Assembly (NCBI GenBank): GCA_035626155.1 | Contig: DASPOF010000127.1 | Location: forward strand, 1 to 64,000 | Source of the DNA: DASPOF01 sp035626155 | Lineage (GTDB): Bacteria > Desulfobacterota > Binatia > Binatales > Binataceae | DNA: 64,000 nt | Direction: 5' to 3' | Part shown: positions 11,196 to 20,419 of the stretch, in pieces | Position numbering within the stretch: position 1 is the first letter of the stretch | How the letters are laid out: every line of letters starts with the position of its first letter | The notes under the pieces: model-generated | Told to the model about the DNA's origin: nothing | The model's database searches: none | The model's input: the letters and a program-made list of their open reading frames with translations, nothing else | Translations under genes and position numbers: made by a program

Positions 11196-11270
11196 TGGAA
11201 GTTCGGTTTCGGTTCAGATTACAAGACCGGCGCGCAGGCGAGTGCCTTGGCGTTCCAACGCCAGCTCGCC
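11183..11270 (-). promoter_or_regulatory. trp leader RNA: alternative 1:2 and 2:3 helices
   Basis: Segments 1:2 form a hairpin with GGCGAG (11265-11270) pairing to CTCGCC (11237-11242) and an inner GGCGTT/AACGCC stem (11257-11262 with 11249-11254). The 5' arm begins inside the second of the two adjacent Trp codons. Segment 2 (TCGCCTGCG, 11233-11241) is also perfectly complementary to segment 3 (CGCAGGCGA, 11183-11191). A ribosome stalled at the Trp codons would cover segment 1, let 2:3 form and prevent termination. This is read directly from base complementarity; no folding energy was calculated. Confidence 0.8.
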
Positions 11271-11299
11271 CACCACTTCCGGCTGATGCAATCCGACAT
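11219..11299 (-). CDS. trpL: trp leader peptide
   Basis: A 26-residue reading frame with four Trp residues clustered in KWWASWRW (Trp codons at 11273-11275, 11270-11272, 11261-11263 and 11255-11257). It ends just before the antiterminator/terminator region of the trpE leader. Its job is not the peptide itself but sensing tRNA-Trp charging by ribosome pausing. The ATG at 11299 lies only a few bases beyond a TTGACA-17-GATATA promoter, so the mRNA probably begins at or within a few bases of this start codon and there is no room for a Shine-Dalgarno site. An in-frame ATG at 11329 would lie inside the promoter spacer and is less likely. Confidence 0.85.
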   Translation of the reverse strand: MSDCISRKWWASWRWNAKALACAPVL

Positions 11300-11309
11300 C
11301 ACTGAACTA

Positions 11310-11338
11310 TATATCCACGCCCGGCGCATTTGTGTCAA
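11310..11338 (-). promoter_or_regulatory. Promoter of trpL-trpEGDCFBA-accD-folC-lptD
   Basis: Minus-strand -35 TTGACA (11333-11338, perfect consensus), 17-base spacer, -10 GATATA (11310-11315) within the AT run GATATATAG. Depending on which -10 register is used, transcription would start between about 11302 and 11298, at the leader-peptide ATG. It begins about 25 bases after the stop of the upstream SPOR gene. Confidence 0.7.
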
Positions 11339-11363
11339 TCGACGCGGCCCAATCCGGCAACGA

Positions 11364-12047
11364 TCAATGCGTCGTGTAGGCGGTCTTGTATTGTGCGCGC
11401 AGCTTCTCCTGCGCCGCCTTCGCATCCTCTTCCGAGTCGTACGGACCCACGCGGACGCGATACCAGGTCTGCCCGGCGATCATCGCGGGCACTTCGTATG
11501 AGTTGTAGCCCAATGACTTGAGCCGCGAGACCATCTGATCGGCGCCGCTGCGGTCCATGACCGCCTCGATCTGAATGTTGTACGGATGCCGATGAAGCGG
11601 CGCGGCGCTCGCCGTCGAGGGCGCCGTCTTTGCCACCGCGCGTGAGGACTCCGCGGGCACCGCCTCCTCGGCCGGCGAGGCGATTGGGGCAGGCGGCTTC
11701 AGTTTCGCGATCGGCGCGGGAGCGGCTGGGGGACGCGGCGCGGTGGGAGTCCTGGCGGCGATTGGCGCTGCGACGCTCGCCGCTGCAACCGACGCCTTCG
11801 GCACGGCCGCGAGCGCCGCCGGCGACGCCGCCGCACTGGCCGATGCGCCCGGCTGGGCCGCCTGCGACGCCTCCGAGGCCGGCGCGCTCGGCACCGGGAA
11901 GACCGATGCCACCTGGCTTGAATCGGGCTGATTCTGGCGGGCCATCTCGTAGCCCGCGATCAGGCCCAGCGCGAACACCGCGCCCGACAGCCCGAGCAAT
12001 CCGATGACAATGAGAAAAGCTCCACCCGCCCTTATTTCAAATCGCAT
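11364..12047 (-). CDS. SPOR-domain inner-membrane protein
   Basis: 227 residues: a short cytoplasmic start, one membrane segment (about residues 11-32, FLIVIGLLGLSGAVFALGL), a long Ala/Pro/Ser-rich linker (about 35-145) and a C-terminal SPOR domain (about 150-225; YNIQIEAVMDRSGADQMVSRLKS, WYRVRVGPYDSEEDAKAA). SPOR domains bind denuded glycan strands of septal peptidoglycan, so a role in cell division or envelope maintenance is likely. The exact function is unknown. It starts nine bases after the argS stop, a pairing seen in other proteobacteria. Confidence 0.85.
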   Translation of the reverse strand: MRFEIRAGGAFLIVIGLLGLSGAVFALGLIAGYEMARQNQPDSSQVASVFPVPSAPASEASQAAQPGASASAAASPAALAAVPKASVAAASVAAPIAARTPTAPRPPAAPAPIAKLKPPAPIASPAEEAVPAESSRAVAKTAPSTASAAPLHRHPYNIQIEAVMDRSGADQMVSRLKSLGYNSYEVPAMIAGQTWYRVRVGPYDSEEDAKAAQEKLRAQYKTAYTTH

Positions 12048-12056
12048 CCGCCGCCC

Positions 12057-13733
12057 TCACATCCGATCGGGAGCGCTGACCCCGAGCAATCCAAGCCCCG
12101 CTGCTATCGCCGTCTTCAGCAATCCTGCCAGGAACAGCCGCGCGACGCTCAGGTCGCGGTCCGTTCCGATTATACGATTGGTGGGCTTGTTGTAATAGCG
12201 ATGGAAATCGCCCGCCAGCTCGAGGAGGTAGAACGGGATGCGATGCGGTTCGAGCGCCTGGGCCGCCGCGGTCATCACCGCCGGCAATCCGACCGCGCGC
12301 TTGGCGAGTTCCACCTCTTCCGCGCCGAGCATCTCCAGATTGATCGAGGCTTCATCCGCGGGAAGAGTCAGACCCGCCTTTTCGGCCTCGCGGAATACGC
12401 TCGCCAGCCGCGCGTGCGCATATTGAACGTAGAAGACCGGGTTCTCGGGCGCCTGCCGCTTGGCAAGCTCGAGATCGAAGTCGAGGTGGCTGTCGGACTT
12501 GCGGAAGAGAAAGAAGAACCGCACCACGTCGGCGCCGACCTCATCGATGAGTTCGTCGAGCGTGACGTAGGTCGCCTTGCGCGTGGACATCTTCACCTTC
12601 TCGCCGCCGCGCGTGAGAGTGACGAACTGGTAAATGATCGCGTGGATCGCGGACGTGTCGTGGCCCAGCGCGCGCACCGCGGCGACCACCTGCTGGTGCT
12701 CGGCGATGTGATCGGCGCCGAACACGTCGATGACGAGATCGAAGCCGCGCCGGAGCTTGTCGATGTGGTAGGCGATATCGGGCGTGCGATAAGTCGGCTC
12801 GGCATCGGGGCCGGAGCGAACGAGGACCTCATCCTTGGGAAGGCCGATCGGCTCTCCGCGCAGCCATATCGCGCCTTCCTTCTCGACAAGCAGATCGCGC
12901 GCGCGCAGCGCGGAGAGGACCTCATCGACCTTGCCCGACCTGATCAGATCGATCTCGTTGGTGTAAACGTCGAAGCGGATGCCCAGCCGCTCGCAGGTGT
13001 GATTGATGTCCGCAAAAATCGCCCGCACCGCCGCGCTGCGAAAAACGTCGAGGCCGGGCGAATCCGCGAGCCCATCGCCGTGAGCGGCGCGAAGGCCGCG
13101 CGCGATCTCGCGGATATACTCGCCCTGGTAGGCCTCCTCGGGCATCGCCGCCGGCCGCCCGAGTTCCTCCAGGTACCGCACCCGCACCGACTCGCCGAGC
13201 AGTTTCATCTGCCGGCCGCCGTCGTTGAAATAAAACTCGCGCGTCACATCGAAGCCTGCGGACTCGAACAGCCGCGCGATCGTATCGCCAAGCACGGCGT
13301 TGCGCCCATGGCCGACCGTAAGCGGCCCGGTCGGATTCGCGGAGAGGAACTCCACCTGCACGCGCTTGCCGGCGCCGGGGCGAAGCTCCCATCGCAGCGG
13401 ACGAAAGAAGCCCGCGCCCTCGCGCGCCGCCCGGCGCATCTCGCTGTGCCAGTACGCCGGCGCCATTCTGAAGTTGATGAATCCCGGACCCGCGACCGCG
13501 GCCTCCTGAATCTCGGGCGCAAGCTGCATGTGCTCGCGGATGATGGCCGCGATCGCGCGCGGCGCCTTGCCCTCCGCCCGCGCCATCGTAAGCGCCACGT
13601 TCGATGCCGCATCGCCGTGCGACGGATCGTGGGGCGCCTCGATCGTGATTTGCGAGGCTGCGGACTTGAGTTTGCCCGCGGCGCGCGCCCGCTCAATCGC
13701 CGCGCTGAGAATCGAGACCAGCAAGTCGCGCAT
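12057..13733 (-). CDS. argS: Arginyl-tRNA synthetase
   Basis: Class I aminoacyl-tRNA synthetase charging tRNA-Arg. The HIGH-like motif is in SANPTGPLTVGHGRNAVLGD, the KMSK-like loop is VKMSTRKATYVTLDEL, and the C-terminal DALR anticodon-binding domain ends LELAGDFHRYYNKPTNRI. I use the ATG at 13733, giving 558 residues and the typical opening MRDLLVSILSAAIE. A TTG at 13760 with GGAA nearby would add nine residues and cannot be excluded. Divergent from the SDR gene that follows at higher coordinates. Confidence 0.96.
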   Translation of the reverse strand: MRDLLVSILSAAIERARAAGKLKSAASQITIEAPHDPSHGDAASNVALTMARAEGKAPRAIAAIIREHMQLAPEIQEAAVAGPGFINFRMAPAYWHSEMRRAAREGAGFFRPLRWELRPGAGKRVQVEFLSANPTGPLTVGHGRNAVLGDTIARLFESAGFDVTREFYFNDGGRQMKLLGESVRVRYLEELGRPAAMPEEAYQGEYIREIARGLRAAHGDGLADSPGLDVFRSAAVRAIFADINHTCERLGIRFDVYTNEIDLIRSGKVDEVLSALRARDLLVEKEGAIWLRGEPIGLPKDEVLVRSGPDAEPTYRTPDIAYHIDKLRRGFDLVIDVFGADHIAEHQQVVAAVRALGHDTSAIHAIIYQFVTLTRGGEKVKMSTRKATYVTLDELIDEVGADVVRFFFLFRKSDSHLDFDLELAKRQAPENPVFYVQYAHARLASVFREAEKAGLTLPADEASINLEMLGAEEVELAKRAVGLPAVMTAAAQALEPHRIPFYLLELAGDFHRYYNKPTNRIIGTDRDLSVARLFLAGLLKTAIAAGLGLLGVSAPDRM

Positions 13734-13850
13734 GTCGGAAGCCGTCCAGGTGCTGAGCAATCATTCCAGATAGAGGCAGCGCTGTTAAGCCGGTGGGCTG
13801 CGGCTTGACGGAGGCCGGAAGCGGTGCGAACGTGGCGCGGGGATATCGCG

Positions 13851-14624
13851 ATGGACCGGCTCAGGAACAAGGTCGCATTGATTACCGGCGCGAGTTCGGG
13901 ATTCGGGCGCGAGGCGGCGCTCGTGTTCGCGCGCGAGGGGGCAAGCGTCGCCGTGGCCGACATCGATGAGGCCGGAGGAAGCGACACCGCATCGCAAATC
14001 GCATCGCTCGGCGGGCGCGCGATCTTCATCCGCGCCGACGTCTCGCGTCCCGCGGAAGTTAAAGCGATGGTTGAAGAGACCATCCGGAGCTTCGGGCGGC
14101 TCAATATCCTTTACAACAACGCGGGCGTCCCGATGATGGCGACGCCGATCGCCGACATCACGCCCGACCAGTACCGCCGAATCATGGACGTGAACTTCAA
14201 GGGCGTCATCTTTGGATGCAAGTACGGCGCGCCCGAGATCGCAAAGAACCCCGACGGCGGATCGATCATCAACACCGCGTCGCTGTCCGCGCTCAAGGGA
14301 CGCGCGAACCTGAGCATCTACGCCGCCTCCAAGGGCGCGGTCGTGGCGCTGACCAAATCGCTGGCGATCGAACTTGCTCCGAAAAAGGTTCGCGTGAATT
14401 CGATCTGCCCCGTGGCCGCCGACACCCCGATGCTGGCGCAGTTCGTTCCCGTCGCCGCGCGGGCGCAGATCGACGCGATGAAGAAGGCGGCCGCAGAGCC
14501 AATCCCGCTGAAAAGGCTCGGCCGCGCCACCGACATCGCTTCCGTCGCGCTGTTCCTGGCAAGCGATGAGTCGGAGTTCATCACCGGCGTGAATTTCCCG
14601 GTCGACGGCGGCTACTCGGCATAG
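13851..14624 (+). CDS. SDR-family NAD(P)-dependent oxidoreductase
   Basis: 257-residue classical short-chain dehydrogenase. The Rossmann motif TGASSGFG is near the start, followed by LYNNAGVP, the catalytic Ser (NTASLSALKG) and YAASKGAV with the Tyr-x3-Lys pair, and C-terminal NFPVDGGYSA. The substrate cannot be read from the sequence. The ATG at 13851 gives the usual N-terminus (DRLRNKVALITG); a GTG at 13824 with GGAGG upstream would add nine residues. It stands alone on the plus strand ahead of a gene of unknown function. Confidence 0.9.
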   Translation: MDRLRNKVALITGASSGFGREAALVFAREGASVAVADIDEAGGSDTASQIASLGGRAIFIRADVSRPAEVKAMVEETIRSFGRLNILYNNAGVPMMATPIADITPDQYRRIMDVNFKGVIFGCKYGAPEIAKNPDGGSIINTASLSALKGRANLSIYAASKGAVVALTKSLAIELAPKKVRVNSICPVAADTPMLAQFVPVAARAQIDAMKKAAAEPIPLKRLGRATDIASVALFLASDESEFITGVNFPVDGGYSA

Positions 14625-14680
14625 CGCGGCGGCCGCCGGTTGCGCTTGCGCAGCCGGGCGCATTTCGCGATAGGTCAGCT

Positions 14681-15175
14681 ATGGCCGAGCAGCTCTGGAA
14701 GATGCCGCCCGTCATAAAGGTGTACGAGGCGCTCGGGGCGCTCGGCGACCGCCGCGTCCGGCTCGAAGACGACACGCACGCGCGCGTGGTCTCATCGGAA
14801 GGCGATAAGACGTACGAGGTCGAGACTTCGGATGGACTGCGCAAGGTGTCGTCCAACGACAACGCATCGTACTGGCAGGGCTACGTCGGATATCCCGCGA
14901 TCGCGGTGCTCCTCGCGCGTGGGCTCTACGAGCCAAAGAGCAGCACCGTTGAGGCGCTTGCGGGAATCCCCTGGAAAGAGCTGAATCGCAAGTTCCGCAA
15001 TGACTACACGAGGACCCTCGCCGAGGTTGATAAGCACCTCCACGAGCGCGGCCACGATCCCGCGGCGGTACGCGCCCAAGCCGATGCGGTGATGGAGGCG
15101 CTCCGAAAGCTCAAGCCGTATCGCGGCGAGCGCCGTCGCCCTCCGGCGGAGAGTCGAAAACCCGCCCGGCGATGA
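14681..15175 (+). CDS. Conserved hypothetical protein
   Basis: 164 residues, not assigned to a family. It opens LWKMPPVIKVYEALGALGDRRV, has a charged middle with TYEVETSDGLRKVSSNDNASYWQGYVGYPAIAVLLARG, a helical second half and a basic Pro/Arg-rich tail. There is no signal peptide or membrane segment. The alternating charged/hydrophobic pattern and clean start 56 bases after the SDR stop indicate a real gene. The central YWQGYVGYPAIAVLL stretch is the most distinctive part. Confidence 0.75.
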   Translation: MAEQLWKMPPVIKVYEALGALGDRRVRLEDDTHARVVSSEGDKTYEVETSDGLRKVSSNDNASYWQGYVGYPAIAVLLARGLYEPKSSTVEALAGIPWKELNRKFRNDYTRTLAEVDKHLHERGHDPAAVRAQADAVMEALRKLKPYRGERRRPPAESRKPARR

Positions 15176-15190
15176 ATCAGCCCCGCGCGG

Positions 15191-17362
15191 TCAGTCGATG
15201 CGCAGACGCTCGGCGAGACGGCTGAACCTCATCCGCTCGTCCTGATTGCGAACCGCCTGCTGGAGAGCGCCCTTGGTGCCGACCAGGACGCAGACGCGCT
15301 CGGCGCGCGTAATCGCGGTGTAAAGCAGGTTTCGCCTGAGCATCAGGTAGTGGCTCGGATGCACCGGCATCACGACGGCCGGATACTGGCTACCCTGGCT
15401 CTTGTGCACCGAAATCGCGTACGCCAGCCCGATCTCATCGAGTTCCGACAGGTCGTATTCCGCGTGCGTCTCCTCGAATGCGACGCTGACGCGCCCGCGC
15501 TTGCGATCGATCGCGAGAATCCGCCCGATCGAGCCGTTGAACACGCCCTTGTCGTAATCGTTGCGCAGTTGGATTACGCGATCGCCCTCGCGCAGCGTGC
15601 GCTCGCCCGCGCGAATTTCCGGCCCCGCCGGATTTAGCAGGTCTTGCAACTCGCGGTTGAGCGCATGGGTGCCCAGCGCTCCGCGATTCATCGGGGTGAG
15701 CACCTGGATGTCGCGCGAATCGCGGATTCCGAATCGTCCGACGAGGCGCTGCTGCACGAGCTGTTTGACGGTCGCGAGCACGTCTTCGGGAGCAGTACGC
15801 TCGAAGAAGAAAAAGTCGCCGTCGGGATGGTTGCTGATGTCCGGGAACTCGCCGTGATTGAGACGATGCGCGTTGGAGACGATCAGGCTCTCGCGCGCCT
15901 GGCGATATACCTCGCGCAGCTCGACGACCGGGACCAGCCCCGAAGCGATCACATCCTTGAGCACGCTTCCCGGTCCGACCGACGGCAACTGGTCGCGATC
16001 GCCAACCAGCAGCAGCGAGCAGTTCGGCATCAGCGCCTTGAGCACGCTCGATGCGAGCTCGATATCCATCATCGATGACTCATCGACGACCAGGTAATTC
16101 GTGCGCAGCGGGAACTCCGGGCCGCGCACGAATCCCCCGCTCTCGGGCGCATACTCGAGCAGGCGGTGAATCGTTTTCGCATCGCGGCCCGTCGCCTCCT
16201 GGAGCCGCCGTGCGGCGCGGCCCGTCGGCGCTGCGAGCGTCGGCTTGAGACCGGCCTCATCCAGCGCGGCGAGCAGCGAGCGCAGCAGCGTGGTTTTCCC
16301 GGTCCCGGGACCGCCGGTGATTACCGTGACGCCGCTTGCCAGCGCGGCTTTGAGCGCCCTCACCTGCTCAGCCGACAGCGCCGGATTGGCGGCGCGGATT
16401 GCGCTCGCAAGCGCGCGTTCCGCGACCGCCGCGCTCATCGGGCGCGCGCTACTTAGCGCCCGCAACCGCTTGGCCACCTCGACCTCGGCCTCGTGAAGCC
16501 GCGCGAGGTAAACCGCGGTGTCCTCGCCGGCCCCTTCGCATGCGACGTCGCCGCTTTGGGCTAATTGCTCCAGCGCCTCGGGCACAAGATCGGGGTCCAT
16601 CTCGAGACCGCGGCGGAATTGCGCCTCGAGATATGAGCGCGGGGCGTAAACGTGACCCTCCTCCGCCATCCGCTCGAGGAGGTACAGAATCGCGGCGCGA
16701 GCGCGCTCCAGGGAGTTGCGCGGGATGCCCAGCTTCTCGGCGACGGTGTCTGCGGTGCGAAAGCCAATCCCGTGGATGGTGCGCGCGAGCACGTATGGGT
16801 CACGCCGGATGATTTCGAGCGAGTTCCTTCCGTATTCCTTGTGAATCCTGCGCGCGTGCGCCGCGGCAATCCCGTGGCCGCGCAGGAAGACCGTCAGCTC
16901 GCGCAGCCCCGATGCGTCGCGCCATGCCGTCGCGACCCGGCTTGCGACCGCGCGCCCCACCCCGCTCACCTCGCCAACCCGCTCGGGTTCGTTGTCGAGC
17001 ACCTCGCCCAGGCGGTCGCCGAAGTGCTCGGCGATGCGGCGGGCGAGCCTGGGACCGATGCCCTGTATCTCGGATGCGAGGTAGCGCTCGAGCGCCGCCA
17101 CCCCGGCCGGCCGCACGGTCTCGTAATCGATCACGCGGAACTGGTCGCCGAATCGGGGGTGCTTCTCGAAGCGGCCGCGCGCGCGGATACCCGCTCCGAT
17201 CTCGAGCCCGGCCAGATTGCCGACGATGGTGAAGCGGCGCGCAGCCCCGGCCTCATCGGTGCTCTCGACCACGGCGACCGAGTACCCGCTCTCGTCGTTC
17301 ACGTACAGAATGTGATCGAGCGTGCCCTCGATGAGTTCTTCGGCGCGTTCTGCTTCCGCCAC
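15191..17362 (-). CDS. recD2: RecD2-type ATP-dependent DNA helicase
   Basis: Superfamily 1B 5'-3' helicase not tied to RecBC, 723 residues. The N-terminal OB-like region (LDHILYVNDESGYSVAVVES) leads into helix-hairpin-helix repeats (IQGIGPRLARRIAEHFG, GVGRAVASRVATAW). Then come Walker A GGPGTGKTTLL, Walker B VVDESSMMD, motif III GDRDQLPSVGPGSVL and the C-terminal AISVHKSQGSQYPAVV and LLYTAITRA. This order is RecD2/TraA-like rather than RecBCD RecD. The start is GTG at 17362. Likely a DNA repair or replication-stress helicase; no recB or recC is nearby. Confidence 0.92.
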   Translation of the reverse strand: MAEAERAEELIEGTLDHILYVNDESGYSVAVVESTDEAGAARRFTIVGNLAGLEIGAGIRARGRFEKHPRFGDQFRVIDYETVRPAGVAALERYLASEIQGIGPRLARRIAEHFGDRLGEVLDNEPERVGEVSGVGRAVASRVATAWRDASGLRELTVFLRGHGIAAAHARRIHKEYGRNSLEIIRRDPYVLARTIHGIGFRTADTVAEKLGIPRNSLERARAAILYLLERMAEEGHVYAPRSYLEAQFRRGLEMDPDLVPEALEQLAQSGDVACEGAGEDTAVYLARLHEAEVEVAKRLRALSSARPMSAAVAERALASAIRAANPALSAEQVRALKAALASGVTVITGGPGTGKTTLLRSLLAALDEAGLKPTLAAPTGRAARRLQEATGRDAKTIHRLLEYAPESGGFVRGPEFPLRTNYLVVDESSMMDIELASSVLKALMPNCSLLLVGDRDQLPSVGPGSVLKDVIASGLVPVVELREVYRQARESLIVSNAHRLNHGEFPDISNHPDGDFFFFERTAPEDVLATVKQLVQQRLVGRFGIRDSRDIQVLTPMNRGALGTHALNRELQDLLNPAGPEIRAGERTLREGDRVIQLRNDYDKGVFNGSIGRILAIDRKRGRVSVAFEETHAEYDLSELDEIGLAYAISVHKSQGSQYPAVVMPVHPSHYLMLRRNLLYTAITRAERVCVLVGTKGALQQAVRNQDERMRFSRLAERLRID

Positions 17363-17433
17363 TTTCCAAGGATTGCGCGCGCGCCGAGCGGCGTAAAGCG
17401 GGCGCGCTCGCGATCAATCAACAGACCGGAGCG

Positions 17434-18825
17434 TCATACCTTGATCGTCATCCACTTGCCGGTCCGAAAGCGCCACGACTTCAGCGACGAACGCACCATG
17501 AAGTCCGGAACCAGCGACCAGAAGACCCACGCGACCGGCCAGTGATGGTAGGTTATCACGATCGTCAGAAACAGCCTGAGCCCGTAAAAGCCCGCCATCG
17601 ACCCCCACAGCGGGAAGCGCGAATCGCCCGCGCCGCGCAGGGCTCCGGTGGTGGTCCAGTCGATCGCCATCAGGGGCTGCGCCACCCCCAGCGCGCGCAT
17701 GAACTGGATCGCGTTCACAATCACGGCGGGGTCGTCGATGAAGAGGCCGGCGATCTGGCGCGCGAAAATGATGAATACCCAGCCCAGCGCCGTCATCATG
17801 ACAATCGCCATCCGCATCGAGAGCCACCCTGCCCTGCGCGAAAATTCCTTGTCGCCGGCGCCGAGTCCCTGGCCAACCATGGTCGCCGCCGCGGCCGAGA
17901 ATCCGAAGCCGGGCAAAAACGAAAGCGCGAGGATGCGCACGCCGATGAAGTACGCGGCGACTACCTTCGCGCCGTAGCTCGCAACGAACGCCACGTATGC
18001 GATGAATCCGAACTGGATGACGAGTTGCTCGATCGCCGCCGGATTGCCGACGCGAAGGATGCGCGAGCCCAGTCCCCAGTCCGGCCGCATCCGCTCCCAT
18101 CGGTAATTCAGCACCATCCCGTCGAACGAAAGGACCCAGAAAAAAGCCAATCCGCCGAGCGATAGTACCGCCAGCGTCGCCAACGCGGAGCCGTCAACGC
18201 CGAGCGCCGGAAACCCGAACTTCCCGAAGATGAGCGCGTAGTTCAGGAAGATCGCGAGCAGATCCATGATCCCGCCGATCCACAGCGGCGTGCGCATGTC
18301 GCCCGCGCCGCGCAGCGCCGATGCGCACATGAAAAAGATTCCCGCAAACGGCTCGGAGAGCATCACTACTTGCAGGTACCGCGCCCCCATCTCGGCGGTG
18401 GGGCCTTTGACCCGGAATAGCGATATCAGCGGATGCGCGAAAACGATCACCGGGATCGCGACCAGCGTCCCGACAATGACGCCCCAGATCACCGATTGCT
18501 TGAGCACTTCCTCGGCGCTGTCGCGATCGTTGGCGCCGATGTATCGCGCGACCAGCGCGACCGTCCCGGTGCCGACCGCTCCGATCCCGGCGCGCATCGC
18601 GCCCAGGATCTGCGTCGCCAGACCGACTGCGCCGACCGCCTCGGCGCCCAGCCGCCCCACCATCAACATCGCCGCAAGGCTCAGGATCGAATCGAGCGCG
18701 AAAGAGAGGATTACCGGCCATGCGAGCGACCACACCTCCCTGCCCATCTGCTCGACGGGCGGCAGAACCACCCTGTCCCTGGGCCCGGCTCCAGCTTCGG
18801 AAACCGACTCCAGAAATTCGGACAT
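17434..18825 (-). CDS. MATE-family efflux transporter
   Basis: 463-residue inner-membrane protein with about twelve hydrophobic segments in two similar halves. Family marks are the N-terminal WPVILSFALDSILSLAAMLMVGRLGAEAVGAVGLATQI and the internal ALRGAGDMRTPLW and ALRGAGDSRFPLW, the repeated R-G-x-G-D-T/S-R turns of MATE proteins. MATE pumps export cationic drugs or metabolites using Na+ or H+ gradients; the substrate is unknown. It shares the strand with recD2 but is separated by 71 bases, and is divergent from the glycosyltransferase gene. Confidence 0.9.
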   Translation of the reverse strand: MSEFLESVSEAGAGPRDRVVLPPVEQMGREVWSLAWPVILSFALDSILSLAAMLMVGRLGAEAVGAVGLATQILGAMRAGIGAVGTGTVALVARYIGANDRDSAEEVLKQSVIWGVIVGTLVAIPVIVFAHPLISLFRVKGPTAEMGARYLQVVMLSEPFAGIFFMCASALRGAGDMRTPLWIGGIMDLLAIFLNYALIFGKFGFPALGVDGSALATLAVLSLGGLAFFWVLSFDGMVLNYRWERMRPDWGLGSRILRVGNPAAIEQLVIQFGFIAYVAFVASYGAKVVAAYFIGVRILALSFLPGFGFSAAAATMVGQGLGAGDKEFSRRAGWLSMRMAIVMMTALGWVFIIFARQIAGLFIDDPAVIVNAIQFMRALGVAQPLMAIDWTTTGALRGAGDSRFPLWGSMAGFYGLRLFLTIVITYHHWPVAWVFWSLVPDFMVRSSLKSWRFRTGKWMTIKV

Positions 18826-18940
18826 GATTGTCAGCAGTTAGTGCAGTCTCAGGTCCGCCAGTCAAGTGACGCCAGCCCGGCGATTGAAGATCGCGCCATT
18901 CGATTGGAGTATAAGTGCGGCAAGGGGCGGGAGGATCGGG

Positions 18941-20407
18941 ATGGCGGTTGGGGCGAATCTCGAACGTCGAGCGGGCTTGAATGCGGCGTTTGCCGTGTTC
19001 GCCGCAACTTTCGCCTTATCCGCGATCCTCTATTCGCGGGGGCTCGGCGCCGACAGCCTGGGCGCAAGCGAGGCGTACAGCGCGATGGCGGCGGCGAAGC
19101 CGAACGTCGCGTCGATCGTTCAGATTCCGGTCAACGACGATCCCGGCAAGCAGATTCTCTATTACACGCTGCTGCATTTCTGGTCGCTCGGGTTTGGAAC
19201 GAGCGAGGGGGCGCTGCGCTCGCTATCGCTGCTGTTCGCGCTGGCGGGATTGGTTTTGGTATTCGCGCTTGGCCGCGAGATGTTTGACGATGGCACTGCG
19301 GCCACCGCGGCAGCGATTTGGGCGTTCAACCCGATCGCGATGGTGTTCTCGCATCGGGCGCGGATGTACTCGATGTTCGTCGCAATCGCGCTCGGCCATC
19401 TGTTCGCGCTCTGGCGCACGCGCGCGCGGCCCACCGCCGCGCGCGCCGGGACCTGCGGCGTGCTCGGCGCGACGCTGCTTTACACGCACATGGGCGGGAT
19501 GATCATCGTGGGGACCGAGATCGGACTGCTGGTGCGCGATTGGCTGCGCGGCCGGCGCAATCCGATTGCCTGGCTCGCGATCGCGATCGCCTTCGCGCTG
19601 TTCCTTCCATGGCTTCCGATCGCGCGAAGCCAGAGCCATGCGCTGGTCACCGGCCATTGGCTCGACTGGATCGGCCCCGCGCAGGATTACTCGCTCGCGG
19701 CCAGGGGGCTGGTGGCCGCGGGAGCAGGCGCGATCGCGCTCGGGCTCCTTTTCGACCGTCCGCGCGAGCAGAACGCGGAGGAACCGCTTCGCTGGTGCGC
19801 GGTGTGGTCGCTGCTGCCGCTGATCGCGTTCGCGGCGGGATCGATCGTCATCCGGCCGATGTTTCACATCCGTTACGTGGCGCCCGCGGCGGCGGTGCTC
19901 GCGATCGGGGCCGCCGGCCTGCTCGGCCGAATCGATGTGCGCCTTCGCAACCTGGCGGCAGCCGCGATGACCGCCGCGTTGATCATCCTCTATCCGTTCG
20001 ACCGGCCGATCGCGCAGCCGTGGAAGGAAATCTCCGCGATGGTCGCCGGCGGCGGCGCATCCGAGCCCGTCTTCTTCGAGTCGGGATACGTGTCGAGCGG
20101 CGCCGCGGCGCGGACTGCGAATCCAGGATTTCCGTTCGGTTATTATTCGATCCCATTCAATTACTACTTCCACGGTCAAAACCCGCGGATAGTGGTTCCC
20201 GGCTTCGATCCATCGGCCGCGCGCGATGCGATCGAGAGCGGCGTCGCGCGCGCCGGCGGCGGTTGGCTGATTAGTTGGAAGGGCGAGAACGAGGTGGGCG
20301 GCGAATTGCCCCGCCACGAACAGTTCCGATGGACGATCGCGCTTCGCGGCCAGAGATTGATCGTTTATCGATTGTTGCCGATCGGCAAAGCCGGCGGGAT
20401 TTCGTGA
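18941..20407 (+). CDS. GT39/PMT-like membrane glycosyltransferase
   Basis: 488-residue multi-pass protein of the GT-C fold, similar in plan to the dolichyl- or polyprenyl-phosphate-sugar glycosyltransferases (PMT_2 type). The first membrane segment is followed by a periplasmic loop with an acidic LGASEAYSAM motif, then ILYYTLLHFWSLGFGTSEGALRSLS and NPIAMVFSHRARMYSMF, typical of the family. A soluble C-terminal portion follows the last membrane segment. The ATG at 18941 has GGGAGGA upstream; an open frame continues to 18866 without a better site. Acceptor and sugar are unknown. Confidence 0.82.
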   Translation: MAVGANLERRAGLNAAFAVFAATFALSAILYSRGLGADSLGASEAYSAMAAAKPNVASIVQIPVNDDPGKQILYYTLLHFWSLGFGTSEGALRSLSLLFALAGLVLVFALGREMFDDGTAATAAAIWAFNPIAMVFSHRARMYSMFVAIALGHLFALWRTRARPTAARAGTCGVLGATLLYTHMGGMIIVGTEIGLLVRDWLRGRRNPIAWLAIAIAFALFLPWLPIARSQSHALVTGHWLDWIGPAQDYSLAARGLVAAGAGAIALGLLFDRPREQNAEEPLRWCAVWSLLPLIAFAAGSIVIRPMFHIRYVAPAAAVLAIGAAGLLGRIDVRLRNLAAAAMTAALIILYPFDRPIAQPWKEISAMVAGGGASEPVFFESGYVSSGAAARTANPGFPFGYYSIPFNYYFHGQNPRIVVPGFDPSAARDAIESGVARAGGGWLISWKGENEVGGELPRHEQFRWTIALRGQRLIVYRLLPIGKAGGIS

Positions 20408-20419
20408 TCCGCCCGCGCA

